DNA from: GCA-965745 sp046704525
GTDB lineage: Archaea > Thermoplasmatota > Thermoplasmata > Thermoplasmatales > Thermoplasmataceae
Reading direction: 5' to 3'
Length of the DNA stretch: 13,551 bases
Assembly (NCBI GenBank): GCA_046704525.1
Contig: JBJKRS010000088.1
Location: 1 to 13,551 of the forward strand
In this document: one piece after another, positions 1-7,489 of the stretch
Layout: each line of letters opens with the position of its first letter
How positions within the stretch are numbered: position 1 is the first letter of the stretch
Program-made: the position numbers and the translations under genes
Notes under the pieces: generated by a model
What the model was told of the DNA's origin: nothing
What the model saw: the letters and a program-made list of their open reading frames with translations, nothing else
Database searches by the model: none

Positions 1-676
1 TAATCTGATCAAAGCAAAGTTTTGACGCAAGCGCACCCCCCATCGAAAATCCGGCAATGATCGATTTGTGGACATCTATCCTGTACTTATCTCTCAAGTG
101 CTTGTAGTGTGCTTCTAACTCTGGAATTGCAATGGAGAACTCATTCCATACATGTGCACCTGAAACAAGAGCCTGGCTAGATTGTGGAATTGCTACCAGC
201 CAACCAGATTCGGTCATAAATTTCCACTCCTCAGCTGCATCATCTGCCGATTGGTTATTCCCGTGAAGGGCAATAATCAAAGGTACAGGCTCGGATGAAT
301 CGGTCTCATGGCCAGAAGGTTCAAGAATCCTAATGAGCGGAGTGGGCCTCTTTCTGAATTCCCCTGCCAGCTCGGAGTATTCTTTCAAGATAGCCAGAAA
401 TCTTGTATTATCATGCAAATCAGAAAGATCTGGTTCCTCAAGAAGCTGTTTTGGATCAGCCCAGTATCCATTTCTGGCCGCTTCTTCCATGAGAGCGATT
501 GCTCCTTCCTTGTCTCCGGCCAGGTTTCTATTGCAGTACGCGTAATAGTAGAGTATGCCCGCCTTTGCTGGAAACTTGCCCAGAGAATCCTCTGCGACCC
601 TGCATGCTTCGTCAAACTTGCCTTGAGCATACAGATCCATTAATTGCTTCTCTTTTTCCTTGAAATCCCACGACAT
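1..676 (-). CDS. TPR-like/alpha-beta hydrolase (esterase-like), 3' end beyond the window
   Basis: The frame is open from ATG at 676 to the window edge (225 codons, C-terminus missing). Residues about 10-100 are helical with TPR-like spacing (motifs such as GKFDEACRVAEDSL and GDKEGAIALMEEAARNGYW). From about residue 128 an alpha/beta-hydrolase core begins: a strand plus oxyanion-type loop PLIIALHGNNQS near 137, then the nucleophile elbow GFSMGG near 211, whose Ser is the likely catalytic residue. The Asp and His of the triad would lie outside the window. The closest family by pattern is the phospholipase/carboxylesterase or dienelactone-hydrolase type; the substrate cannot be told. There is no signal peptide, so it is probably cytoplasmic. 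A TATA box at 710-718 would place the transcript start near 688, so an in-frame GTG at 685 is an alternative, nearly leaderless start. A stop codon lies directly upstream of that GTG. Confidence 0.8.
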   Translation of the reverse strand, partial: MSWDFKEKEKQLMDLYAQGKFDEACRVAEDSLGKFPAKAGILYYYAYCNRNLAGDKEGAIALMEEAARNGYWADPKQLLEEPDLSDLHDNTRFLAILKEYSELAGEFRKRPTPLIRILEPSGHETDSSEPVPLIIALHGNNQSADDAAEEWKFMTESGWLVAIPQSSQALVSGAHVWNEFSIAIPELEAHYKHLRDKYRIDVHKSIIAGFSMGGALASKLCFDQI

Positions 677-709
677 GTTGTGCACTTAGAAATGCTTAAG
701 GGGACATTT

Positions 710-718
710 CTTTATAGA
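710..718 (-). promoter_or_regulatory. TATA box of the hydrolase gene
   Basis: The minus strand reads CTATAAAG about 34 nt upstream of the ATG at 676 and about 25-29 nt upstream of the alternative GTG at 685. This is the spacing expected for an archaeal TBP site with a very short or absent leader. Confidence 0.5.
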
Positions 719-907
719 CTTGGCCACGAACTTGTAAACCCAAAAAGCAATATAGCTGATGCCAAAAGTCCCCGGGAGTGTTAGTTAGGTTGAATATACT
801 GTGTATACTGCCCCGCTGGTGCTGCCAATATTGATACGTACAATCACCATAATAATGATTTATAGCGTGGCTACTATCCTATCCATCTCTGTTAGTCTAA
901 ATTCTAT

Positions 908-991
908 CTATCTCCTATCCTTTCTAATCTCCTTGCTTATGGTTAGATGTACTTCCGTCTCTTCCTTCTTTTCAGGCTTTTGTACTGCCAT
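908..991 (-). CDS. small charged ORF (27 aa), possibly a broken DNA-binding protein
   Basis: ATG at 991 opens a 27-codon frame beginning MAVQKPEKKEETEVHLTISK and ending in TAG at 908-910. A good TATA box (GTTTATATTA, minus strand, 1011-1020) lies 25 nt upstream, so a leaderless transcript is expected; that is the main reason to list it. The frame continues after the TAG for 15 more protein-like codons (IEFRLTEMDRIVATL) to a TAA at 860-862, so it may be the remnant of a slightly longer protein. The short basic/acidic composition with an EVHLTIS strand recalls the start of ribbon-helix-helix proteins, but this is only a resemblance. It could equally be a promoter with a meaningless short ORF. 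The surrounding 677-1236 holds no other credible gene. Confidence 0.3.
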   Translation of the reverse strand: MAVQKPEKKEETEVHLTISKEIRKDRR

Positions 992-1020
992 ATGATACTA
1001 CTCAAATGTGTAATATAAAC

Positions 1021-1099
1021 CGTCATTTACTGGGTTTGAACAAAATATTGAGAAGTTCCAATATAAATTTACCTTCAAGCGTTATTTACCGTTATTTAC
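1021..1099. repeat. three copies of a 10-bp repeat CGTYATTTAC
   Basis: CGTCATTTAC is at 1021-1030, and CGTTATTTAC occurs twice in perfect tandem at 1080-1089 and 1090-1099. The first copy abuts the upstream side of the TATA box (1011-1020) of the small minus-strand ORF, where a TFB-recognition element or an activator/repressor site would lie. The tandem pair is 60-70 bp further upstream. This arrangement suits a transcription-factor binding array, but no factor can be named. Confidence 0.45.
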
Positions 1100-1202
1100 A
1101 ATTATTGACTGAAAATATTTCATGCCAGTACTATCCTATGTTCTCCCACAATGCAAACTGAGAGAAAGACACTTTCATCACTCTCCTTAAAAATTCAGTA
1201 TG

Positions 1203-1212
1203 TTTCATATAT
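1203..1212 (+). promoter_or_regulatory. TATA box of tRNA-Leu
   Basis: TTTCATATAT is centred about 28 nt upstream of the first tRNA base, the normal distance for an archaeal tRNA promoter. A T-rich run (1322-1327) directly after the tRNA probably ends transcription. Confidence 0.5.
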
Positions 1213-1236
1213 TACAGGATAATCCCACATCTACCT

Positions 1237-1321
1237 GCGGAGGTTGTCGAGCTAGGTCAAAGGCGATGGATTCAGGGTCCATTCCCGTAGGGGTTCGCCG
1301 GTTCGAATCCGGCCCTCCGCA
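1237..1321 (+). tRNA. tRNA-Leu (anticodon CAG)
   Basis: A full class-II cloverleaf folds. The acceptor stem is GCGGAGG (1237-1243) with CCTCCGC (1314-1320), followed by discriminator A at 1321. The anticodon stem is ATGGA/TCCAT (1266-1270/1278-1282) with the 7-nt loop TTCAGGG, giving anticodon CAG at 1273-1275, which reads CUG. A long variable arm, which marks Leu, follows. The T arm is GCCGG-TTCGAAT-CCGGC. No intron is present in the anticodon loop and CCA is not encoded, so it must be added post-transcriptionally. I saw no duplicated 3' tRNA segment elsewhere in the window, so there is no sign that it served as an integration site here. Confidence 0.97.
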
Positions 1322-1483
1322 TTTTTTATTATCAAATTTCTCTTGAGAATGGCCTGATGGAAGCTTTGCCAACAAGTCACTAATCCCTGCACTTCCATAT
1401 CTGACTATCTTCATGCTCAATGGAATGTGTGCTATCACTCTACTGAGAATTGTAATTATCGAATGTAAGGCATACAAACATTG

Positions 1484-1491
1484 ATATAAAA
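1484..1491 (+). promoter_or_regulatory. TATA box of the surface-protein gene
   Basis: ATATAAAA is centred 24-25 nt upstream of ATG 1512. This favours that ATG, read as a leaderless transcript, over the in-frame TTG at 1503. Confidence 0.65.
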
Positions 1492-1511
1492 GTTAACTTT
1501 GATTGGTCTTT

Positions 1512-4418
1512 ATGAAAGGTGCTCTTTTCACTTTTTTCCTCGCTTCTCTAATGCTCCTGACTTCCGGTTCAGCTCTGGGACTTCATCTTGGGATGACGGA
1601 TAATCCAGCCAGTTTCGGTCATGAAACTTTCTCTCCCCTTGAATTCAACGGAAACGTTACGATCATGCCATCAGGCAGCATTGAATGGAAAGGAACCGGA
1701 TCTCATGTAATAACGGAAAGCGGTAGTTATTACAATATGACTGGAAGCATAAACGGCACCCTTACCGTACTCCACGCCAATACCGTCTTCAACGGAGAAG
1801 GATACTCAATTTACAACAATTCCAACCCACAGCCTTTGGTCTCAATTCTCAACACCACTGGGGTTACGTTCAGAAATGCATTTGTGTATGGGGGAAATTA
1901 CTCCCTCGCTGACTTAAGGCTGAATAATACTTCAATGGACAAGATCCAGGGGCTTAACCTGTACTTCTCTGGAATTGGAGTTTATCTGGAGAATTATACG
2001 CATGACGTAAACATATCAGACACCGTTGCGGTTCCATCTGCATTCGGCATTTCAGGTATGCTGCTCGGGCTGGGATATTCGACGTCTAGTGGGTTTTATG
2101 TGTCCCACTCTTCATACGGAATTACTGCATTCAATGACTCGGTGAGGGCGGATATTGTCCTTTCGGGTGTGCTGATAGGTGCAAATGACTCAAAGTTGAT
2201 GGATTCTCACATTTGGGCATCTGGCGCCGAAGTCGCAGTGGCATCAAGTTCCAATTACACAATTATGTCAGGCAACAGCATCAAGGTGAATGACCTCCCC
2301 AACATCGGCGTGACCCTTTCGGGAACTACCTCTTACCCAATTCACAACACTACCTTTTCTGGCAATTCAGTCAGCGGGAATATAACATCCCCATCGAGTA
2401 CTCCTTTCCAGATGATCGGCGAGGGCCTGATCTCCGATAACAACTTCACTTTCAATGCAAATGGAAATGCAGTATCCCCGATTGCTCTCAACTATGGTAA
2501 TGCAAGTTTCACAGGCAATTCCCTGACACTATACAATGGCACGAGCACTTATTCCTACAACGGAATCACTGCAGACGGGCCAAACTACACCATATCAGGT
2601 AACACAGTCAACATCACAACGGGCATCATAAGTGGCATTGCTGTCTCATATTCCACAGGAGGGGCATTGCCCGATGGCGATGTTATAGCACACAACAATC
2701 TAATGCTGAATTCTTCAGGAGCGACTGGCATCACATCCCAGGGAGTGAAATTTTCGAACTCCACAATCACAGACAATTACATGAAACTGAGCTCAGGCAG
2801 CAATCCTGACATTGGAATCACATTCAGCGGAATCAATGACCGGATTGAGGGCAACACCATGTATCTCAATGTAAGCGGTTCTCCATCTTATCTTTACGGC
2901 ATCGGGAATTATGAGTACGGTCTCCAGGTTTCAAACACCACTGTTTCTGGGAATTACATCAACATCACTGGCTCTCCAACAGAGCCATACGGGATACATT
3001 TCACCGGGATCTCCAACAACCTTTCCATTACAGGCAACACCATTGCACAGGGACCTTCCCAGTACCCAATGGGAATTTACGTGTCAGCAGGGAATAAAGT
3101 GGTTATTTCCGGAAACTACCTTGCCGCAGGTTCTACAAGCTCTGGCACTTCCATTGAGGTCTCAGCATCATACAGCACTGTTTCCAATAACTGGATCTTT
3201 GGCAAAGGGAACCAGACAGGCATATACATTTACAGTGACACTAATGTCTCAGCTTTCAACAACACTATTTCAGATGTTTACTATGCTTTCTTCATTGATG
3301 TCGCAAATAACGTTACAGTTTCTGGAAATTATGTCAATGACACTGCCAAGTATCTCTTCTTCATCGATGGAGACAGTGGCCTTTTGGTATATCACAACAA
3401 CTTCTTTGATTATCCGCTGACTCCGGTATACATTTATTCCAGCACAGGCTACTACTTCAACTCCTCTTACCCAGTAGGCGGAAATTACTGGTCTGCCAGC
3501 ACGGGATTGGATCTGAAATCCGGGCCTGGCCAGAACATAATCGGCTCGGACGGTATATCCGACTCTCCATACCTTGTAATTTCGGGACTTTACGACTATT
3601 ATCCGCTAAACTACCAGTGGGAGAGGCCCTTGGCAGTATTCAGTGAAAAGGGGCTGCGCCAGGGAACACTTTGGTCCGTAACCTTCAACGGGATACCCAA
3701 GTACTCAACTGAATCCACGATCTCGTTCAGCATATCAAACGGCACTTACCAGACATACAGTTTCTCAGTAGGCAAGGTGAGCAATTACAGGGGGGGCGGA
3801 ACCTCGGGAAATTACAGCTATAGTGGCAGTGGTTTCTCAAACAACACAACCTATGAGCCGTACTTCAGCCTAAAGTTCATTGAGTTGGGGCTGCCTCCAG
3901 GATCGACATGGACAATTTCAGTAAACGGAACCTCTCACACTGTTTCAGGAAGCAGCTATTCTCTTGAGGTGCTCAATGGCACAACTGTTAATTACAAAAT
4001 AATCAACACGACCCTTTACTACAGCAATACTGGTTCAGGGAGCAAAACCATTGACGGGGGAAATGCAACTGTCGAGATCGCCTACTTCCATTATGCGTAT
4101 ATTAATGGAACTGTTTCTCCTGTTCTTGCCAATGTAACAGTAAACGGCATTTCAGTCCCAGTTAATAACGGATCATTCAGTCTTGCGGTTCCTTCTGGAA
4201 ACTATAGTGTCGAGGTGTCTTCGAACGGATATATCACTTTCTACAGCAATTTCACTGTTTCCCCTGGCGAAGGAAAGGCTGTAAATGCAACCCTGTCGAA
4301 GCAGCAGGCAAAATCGGGAGGGCTGCCAGCTGTGGACTACTACTACATTGCTGGAGGTACAGTGGCTTCCATTGCTATAATCGGGTCAGCATACTGGCTG
4401 AAGAGGAAAAGACATTGA
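1512..4418 (+). CDS. large secreted, membrane-anchored surface protein with parallel beta-helix (NosD/PbH1-like) repeats
   Basis: The product is 968 aa. Residues 1-22 form a signal peptide (MKGALFTFFLASLMLLTSGS, then A-LG). From about residue 60 to 690 there are many right-handed beta-helix-type coils with recurring patterns such as ISGNT, VSGNYI and FSGNSVSGN, separated by roughly 20-25 residues. A first module of the type (F/S)EKGLRQGTLWSVTFNG starts near 705. A second, FIELGLPPGSTWTISVNG, starts near 788; this module is familiar from secreted archaeal thermopsin-type proteins. A carboxypeptidase-regulatory/PEGA-like fold lies near 870-930. A C-terminal TM helix (IAGGTVASIAIIGSAYW) followed by KRKRH anchors it with its bulk outside the cell. 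It is very rich in N-x-S/T sequons, so it is probably heavily N-glycosylated. Likely roles are cell-envelope component, adhesin or carbohydrate binder; no catalytic residues can be assigned. It is monocistronic, with tRNA-Leu upstream. Confidence 0.88.
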   Translation: MKGALFTFFLASLMLLTSGSALGLHLGMTDNPASFGHETFSPLEFNGNVTIMPSGSIEWKGTGSHVITESGSYYNMTGSINGTLTVLHANTVFNGEGYSIYNNSNPQPLVSILNTTGVTFRNAFVYGGNYSLADLRLNNTSMDKIQGLNLYFSGIGVYLENYTHDVNISDTVAVPSAFGISGMLLGLGYSTSSGFYVSHSSYGITAFNDSVRADIVLSGVLIGANDSKLMDSHIWASGAEVAVASSSNYTIMSGNSIKVNDLPNIGVTLSGTTSYPIHNTTFSGNSVSGNITSPSSTPFQMIGEGLISDNNFTFNANGNAVSPIALNYGNASFTGNSLTLYNGTSTYSYNGITADGPNYTISGNTVNITTGIISGIAVSYSTGGALPDGDVIAHNNLMLNSSGATGITSQGVKFSNSTITDNYMKLSSGSNPDIGITFSGINDRIEGNTMYLNVSGSPSYLYGIGNYEYGLQVSNTTVSGNYINITGSPTEPYGIHFTGISNNLSITGNTIAQGPSQYPMGIYVSAGNKVVISGNYLAAGSTSSGTSIEVSASYSTVSNNWIFGKGNQTGIYIYSDTNVSAFNNTISDVYYAFFIDVANNVTVSGNYVNDTAKYLFFIDGDSGLLVYHNNFFDYPLTPVYIYSSTGYYFNSSYPVGGNYWSASTGLDLKSGPGQNIIGSDGISDSPYLVISGLYDYYPLNYQWERPLAVFSEKGLRQGTLWSVTFNGIPKYSTESTISFSISNGTYQTYSFSVGKVSNYRGGGTSGNYSYSGSGFSNNTTYEPYFSLKFIELGLPPGSTWTISVNGTSHTVSGSSYSLEVLNGTTVNYKIINTTLYYSNTGSGSKTIDGGNATVEIAYFHYAYINGTVSPVLANVTVNGISVPVNNGSFSLAVPSGNYSVEVSSNGYITFYSNFTVSPGEGKAVNATLSKQQAKSGGLPAVDYYYIAGGTVASIAIIGSAYWLKRKRH

Positions 4419-4450
4419 CGAGACTCCAGGCTCGGCTCACGTCGCAAGGA

Positions 4451-4458
4451 TTTATAAG
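4451..4458 (+). promoter_or_regulatory. TATA box upstream of the small broken ORF at 4484
   Basis: TTTATAAG lies about 26 nt upstream of position 4480 and 30 nt upstream of ATG 4484, giving a leader of about 4 nt. GGGAG at 4474-4478 could also act as a ribosome-binding site if transcription starts earlier. Confidence 0.45.
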
Positions 4459-4483
4459 CAGCGTGGATGAAAGGGAGATTAAA

Positions 4484-4716
4484 ATGCAGAAGAGAATAAT
4501 GTATGCCAGCAAAAGATGGATTCCTGTCATTATCTTCCTTGGGAAAGGTAAGCGGAAGCAGGCGAACTTTAAGTTACCCTAAGGGAAAATGGCACCCAGT
4601 TCCGTTTCAGGGAAAGTGAACTGGTCAGGCAGCTTGGGGAGAAAGTCCAGGGGAAGCCTAAAATGGGGCTTCATCTCCCAGCTCTTCTGAGCAGTCGCCC
4701 CAAATTCTTCGGATAA
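4484..4716 (+). pseudogene. small basic protein, probably frameshifted (unidentified)
   Basis: ATG 4484 opens a 32-codon frame (MQKRIMYASKRWIPVIIFLG, then GKGKRKQANFKLP) ending in TAA at 4580-4582. In another frame, from 4573 to TAA 4714-4716, a protein-like stretch follows at once: VTLRENGTQFRFRESELVRQ, then LGEKVQGKPKMGLHLPALLS. Joining the two by a single frameshift near 4570-4580 gives about 77 residues with strongly basic character. The TATA box at 4451 suggests that this was, or is, an expressed gene. The second half overlaps, antisense, the DNA downstream of the metallo-beta-lactamase-like gene. I do not recognise the family. The alternative is that only the 32-aa ORF is real, or neither. 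Confidence 0.35.
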
Positions 4717-4757
4717 CGGCCAAGCTGTGGAGCATCTATTCCTTGGGTAACAACCAG

Positions 4758-5399
4758 CTACAGCCTGTTTGCTGCCTCTTGCAGGTTCTTGAGCAGCATA
4801 TGCCCATGGGAGGGAAGCAGGGAAAGCGCCCCAGTTTTCCTCACGAGTTCCTTGAACTTGATCCTTCCTTCTTCGTAGGGAACTAGAGGTTTGTCTGATG
4901 GAAACCATTCAGGCGCAACCAGGACTAGGCCTTCAGCTGATGCAGAAACGAAATCTCCCACAACAAGCTCCTTGTTGCCGGTGAGGAAAGCAAATTCATT
5001 CATGCTGGGCATCCCAATGTCACGGTTCCCGCTGACTTTCAGCCTGAATGCCTGCAGGTCCAGCAACCTCCCTTCCATGTATCTGATGTGTTCGGGCACT
5101 TCCTGCTGGATGCGGAGGGACATTGGATCGACATCAGAAGCCTGCTGGTCAGGAAGGTACAGTTTTGCGCCAGTCTTCCTGACAATGTGAGCAGCTGCCC
5201 TGGAGTGGTCAAGTGTTGTCAGAACAACGGCCTCGATTCTGCCCAGCCTGGATGCAGACTCAAGCAATGCCGGTACAAGCGGTGGATCAAAAAGGATACA
5301 TCCCTCGTGCCTTACCAACAGATGACCGAACATCATCCAGTCAGACTGAGGGTCCGGAGTGCCCCACCGGAAAAGTTTTCTGCTAATAGGGACAAACAT
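4758..5399 (-). CDS. metallo-beta-lactamase-fold protein with degenerate metal-binding motif
   Basis: The product is 213 aa from ATG 5399, chosen because the TATA box at 5421-5430 is 26 nt upstream (leaderless). A GTG at 5411 would add four residues. Fold landmarks are an early strand pair GCILFDPPLVP; then VVLTTLDHSRAA, which stands where the family normally has T-H-x-H-x-D-H; the central VVGDFVSASAEGLV; and LLPSHGH near the end, which supplies a late His. The Asp-His of the first motif is kept, but both leading His positions are Thr/Leu, so a normal di-metal hydrolase site is unlikely. It may bind one metal or be non-catalytic. It is a single gene on the minus strand. It ends in TAG, but the frame continues for 28 protein-like codons (LVVTQGIDAPQLGRYPKNLG, then RLLRRAGR) to TGA at 4671-4673. 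Confidence 0.75.
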   Translation of the reverse strand: MFVPISRKLFRWGTPDPQSDWMMFGHLLVRHEGCILFDPPLVPALLESASRLGRIEAVVLTTLDHSRAAAHIVRKTGAKLYLPDQQASDVDPMSLRIQQEVPEHIRYMEGRLLDLQAFRLKVSGNRDIGMPSMNEFAFLTGNKELVVGDFVSASAEGLVLVAPEWFPSDKPLVPYEEGRIKFKELVRKTGALSLLPSHGHMLLKNLQEAANRL

Positions 5400-5420
5400 A
5401 GTGAGAAACACTTCAAGTGT

Positions 5421-5430
5421 GGATATAATT
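5421..5430 (-). promoter_or_regulatory. TATA box of the MBL-like gene
   Basis: AATTATATCC on the minus strand is centred 26-27 nt before ATG 5399, which decides the start codon. The remaining 5431-5589 holds only very short ORFs, which I do not support as genes. Confidence 0.6.
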
Positions 5431-5589
5431 GTTGCGCTTCATCATGAAATCCACTTTTGAGCACAGCAATAAGGTGTCCGATCTGAATCGCAAATATCCA
5501 CGCATCTCAGTCTGATCCGGGTGCAAAAATGGCAGATGGTTCTGAAGCGGATGAACTGCCAAAGGACAGTCTGTTCTAAAGCAGGTCTT

Positions 5590-6147
5590 TCAGCCAATTT
5601 CACCGGTGCCTGTAGGAGGTCGATTTTTACTCCTCATGTTCCATATTTTCCGGAAGTATCTGTACTCAAGGTAAATGTCCAAAGCAATGATGAGGACAAG
5701 GATCAGGTCAAACAGATAGAATCCCGGCAACAGGACAGCAGCTAATGCACTGAAGTGCATGAGGTTTCCGATCCCGTATAGCGAATCGTAAGCCACTTGT
5801 TTGTACGCGTTCACAAAGAATGGCGGCTCAGCATGGATTACGGCGGGAGGAATCGAGATATTGAACGTAACATTTCTGCTGCTGTTTCCAACCGTGGCGG
5901 TGTACCTCTCACTCGTAATCCACAGGATATGGTCTCCCACACAGAGTGGCCTGAACTGGTACTCATTCGTAAGCATGATGCTATGAGCAATGGATGCACT
6001 GGAAAGACCAGGGCTGCCAGACTGGTTTGCTGTATAATTGCCGTAAAATGTCTGGAAAGTTGAGGAATCAAGTCTGTATTTGTAAAGGGGAGATGTCCCG
6101 TTGCTCTCCACGTTCGTGTTTTCAATGATCTTTCCCCCTGATCCCAT
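5590..6147 (-). CDS. secreted/membrane protein, C-terminal part (probably the surviving frame of a broken gene)
   Basis: This is an open frame of 185 codons from ATG 6147 to TGA. Residues 1-110 look extracellular: several N-x-S/T sequons (NGT, NYT, NQS, NSS, NVT, NIS), aromatic and beta-rich. Near 125-160 one or two membrane helices follow (NLMHFSALAAVLLPGFYLF and LILVLIIALDIYLEY), then a basic cytoplasmic tail. There is no signal peptide and no convincing TATA box upstream, and the frame reads back past the ATG (WAFPPDILVIIHAS) to a TAG at 6190-6192. The true start was therefore probably further upstream, and this frame alone may not be expressed. I do not recognise the family. The topology (outside N-terminal domain, C-terminal membrane anchor) suggests a cell-surface role. 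Confidence 0.5.
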   Translation of the reverse strand: MGSGGKIIENTNVESNGTSPLYKYRLDSSTFQTFYGNYTANQSGSPGLSSASIAHSIMLTNEYQFRPLCVGDHILWITSERYTATVGNSSRNVTFNISIPPAVIHAEPPFFVNAYKQVAYDSLYGIGNLMHFSALAAVLLPGFYLFDLILVLIIALDIYLEYRYFRKIWNMRSKNRPPTGTGEIG

Positions 6148-6532
6148 GGATGCGTGAATAATGACCAGAATATCGGGAGGGAAAGCCCACTAAGAGCTCG
6201 CACTCATTCCCGCAAGGTCAACTCCTGTTGAGGAATTATACGGCGTAGCTCCAGTTATGGATATCCCCCTTCCTCCAAGTGAAGAGAGGTTGTATCAAGC
6301 CAGGAAGGCCGCGAAGCTTATGCCCGGTACAAGTGTAGAGTTGCTGGACCCGGAAGGAGTCCTTAAGGCCAGCAGGGATTAAGTTGAGTCGAAGGGAAAA
6401 GAGATGGTTTGCCATTAACCCTATTGTATCCTTTAGTGAAACGCTTGACAGGGGACCGGTGGAGTGTATTGCGTAGTAGCTGAGGCTGAAGACCGCAAGA
6501 ACTGAGAGATACTGAGATCCACTGGCCAGCAT
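6148..6532 (-). pseudogene. broken N-terminal part of the membrane protein at 5590-6147
   Basis: Continuing the 5590-6147 frame upstream gives 14 codons, TAG (6190-6192), 34 coding-like codons (YNLSSLGGRGISITGATPYN, then SSTGVDLAGMSASS), TGA (6295-6297) and more coding-like sequence (SNSTLVPGISFAAFLA). In a different frame, ATG 6532 opens with a signal-sequence-like stretch (MLASGSQYLSVLAVFSLSYY, then AIHSTGPLSSVSLKD). Together they suggest one gene of about 310 codons carrying two nonsense codons and at least one frameshift near 6380. A competing reading exists on the plus strand: a 63-codon open frame at about 6191-6381 lacking a usable start. Confidence 0.4.
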
Positions 6533-6642
6533 CTTCGGCCATGGGGTGCAGGCTTGCCTCTCCAGACAGCATTAACCCACTCCAGTGTTAGCCGCTGCAT
6601 GACCCCGCATCCTCATTGCTCACTTGGAATGGGCAATTAGCC

Positions 6643-6769
6643 TCAAGATGGTGAATTTGCGTTTCTTATCCTGTGGCCGCACTTTTCACAAAACCTCTTC
6701 CTCCCTGAATGTGGAGCAAACGCAAGTACACTTTTCATCATCCCCAGAAAGGATGCAGAATTGGCACAT
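6643..6769 (-). pseudogene. small zinc-ribbon protein, probably frameshifted
   Basis: ATG 6769 opens MCQFCILSGDDEKCTCVCST, then FREEEVL, ending in TGA at 6686-6688. In another frame the sequence goes on as RKRFCEKCGHRIRNANSPS to TGA at 6643-6645. CxxC followed by closely spaced Cys, and then FCEKCG, is the classic layout of a double zinc ribbon, so a single frameshift near 6700 would restore a protein of about 45 aa. The TATA box at 6791-6798 (ATATTAAT) is 26 nt upstream of the ATG, giving a leaderless promoter. The gene follows the minus-strand gene at 6806. Either the 27-aa form is the functional product or this is a young pseudogene or an assembly indel. No partner or target can be named. 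Confidence 0.45.
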
Positions 6770-6805
6770 AAGGAAAAATGCGGCCGGTCAATTAATATGT
6801 GAAAC

Positions 6806-7489
6806 CTAATCTTTGAAAGGCCTTGCTTCAACTTCCCTCAGGGCGGGTGAGTCGGAAGCTGCATCCATCTGCAGAGCATTAAGTATAGACCGACCCGAAT
6901 CCTTCAACAGAGGCTGGTAATCATCATGGACGAACTGGGCTAGCACTTCATCCGGAGTCCCGAAAACGAATGCGTACTTCTTGCCGGTATAAGGGGACTG
7001 GAAATAAATTCCGCTCTGGGAAAGGCCATTTTCCATGAAATTGATGGCCGTCTCCTGAATCCCTGTGTTGATAGCCTTCTCGATGGTATTGGCAATCTGG
7101 ACCGCTTTCCTTTGTATTGCTGCATTTATATCACTTTCCGAGTGTCCTTCAGCTGCGAACTTGTTTCTAAGATACACGCGGTAGGAAGTCATAAGATGGT
7201 TGAGCACATCGTTGTTCAGGTCCGTGTATTCAGTATCCTGGGTTGTTTCCGGCTGCTGATTCATCCTGTTCTCTGACGTTCGTATGGCGCCACTGGTGAT
7301 CAGGATGGCGAATGTGGTCAGGAGCGCGAAAGTGTCATCAATATCCGGGAAGAAAATGGAGGCAATTGGCACGAAAAGGGAAAGTATTGAAATCAGGCTC
7401 CACAGGTCAACTTCTCGCCTTATGAACCCTAGCACTCCCGTTCCAGGCCCCCTATCAGTGGTCTCAATCGCCACGTACTCATCTTCCAT
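6806..7489 (-). CDS. two-TM membrane protein with soluble C-terminal domain (unidentified)
   Basis: The product is 227 aa from ATG 7489. An in-frame TTG at 7555 would add 22 residues, but that extension looks non-coding, and neither start has a strong TATA box. Residues about 25-75 form two membrane helices (WSLISILSLFVPIASIFF and FALLTTFAILITSGAI) separated by a short PDIDD loop. The remainder is soluble and mostly helical, with SYRVYLRNKFAAEGHSESD, then an Asn/Gln-rich amphipathic stretch (AIQRKAVQIANTIEKAINTG) and a beta segment GIYFQSPYTGKKYAFVFG near 165-185. Both ends face the cytoplasm if the hairpin inserts simply. It ends in TAG and is followed by the zinc-ribbon remnant. I know of no family for it. 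Confidence 0.7.
   Translation of the reverse strand: MEDEYVAIETTDRGPGTGVLGFIRREVDLWSLISILSLFVPIASIFFPDIDDTFALLTTFAILITSGAIRTSENRMNQQPETTQDTEYTDLNNDVLNHLMTSYRVYLRNKFAAEGHSESDINAAIQRKAVQIANTIEKAINTGIQETAINFMENGLSQSGIYFQSPYTGKKYAFVFGTPDEVLAQFVHDDYQPLLKDSGRSILNALQMDAASDSPALREVEARPFKD

Noticed and set aside
795..807. Short palindrome TATAC-TGT-GTATA.
   Set aside because: Isolated, with no gene start at a useful distance; likely chance in AT-rich DNA.
801..995. Plus-strand hydrophobic frame of 64 codons.
   Set aside because: It is Ile/Ser/Leu-rich because the DNA is a pyrimidine-rich run, and lacks a promoter; the opposite strand holds the better supported small ORF.
1205..1477. Minus-strand frame of 90 codons.
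   Set aside because: It runs antisense through tRNA-Leu and has no promoter; chance frame.
2911..3420. Plus-strand 169-codon frame inside the surface-protein gene.
   Set aside because: Out-of-frame shadow of the repetitive beta-helix coding sequence.
6191..6381. Plus-strand open frame of 63 codons with soluble-protein-like composition (EELYGVAPVMDIPLPPSEER and onward to SRD).
   Set aside because: It has no start near its 5' end and no promoter, and it lies antisense to the membrane-protein remnant. It may be a fragment of another gene, but a genuine gene cannot be supported.
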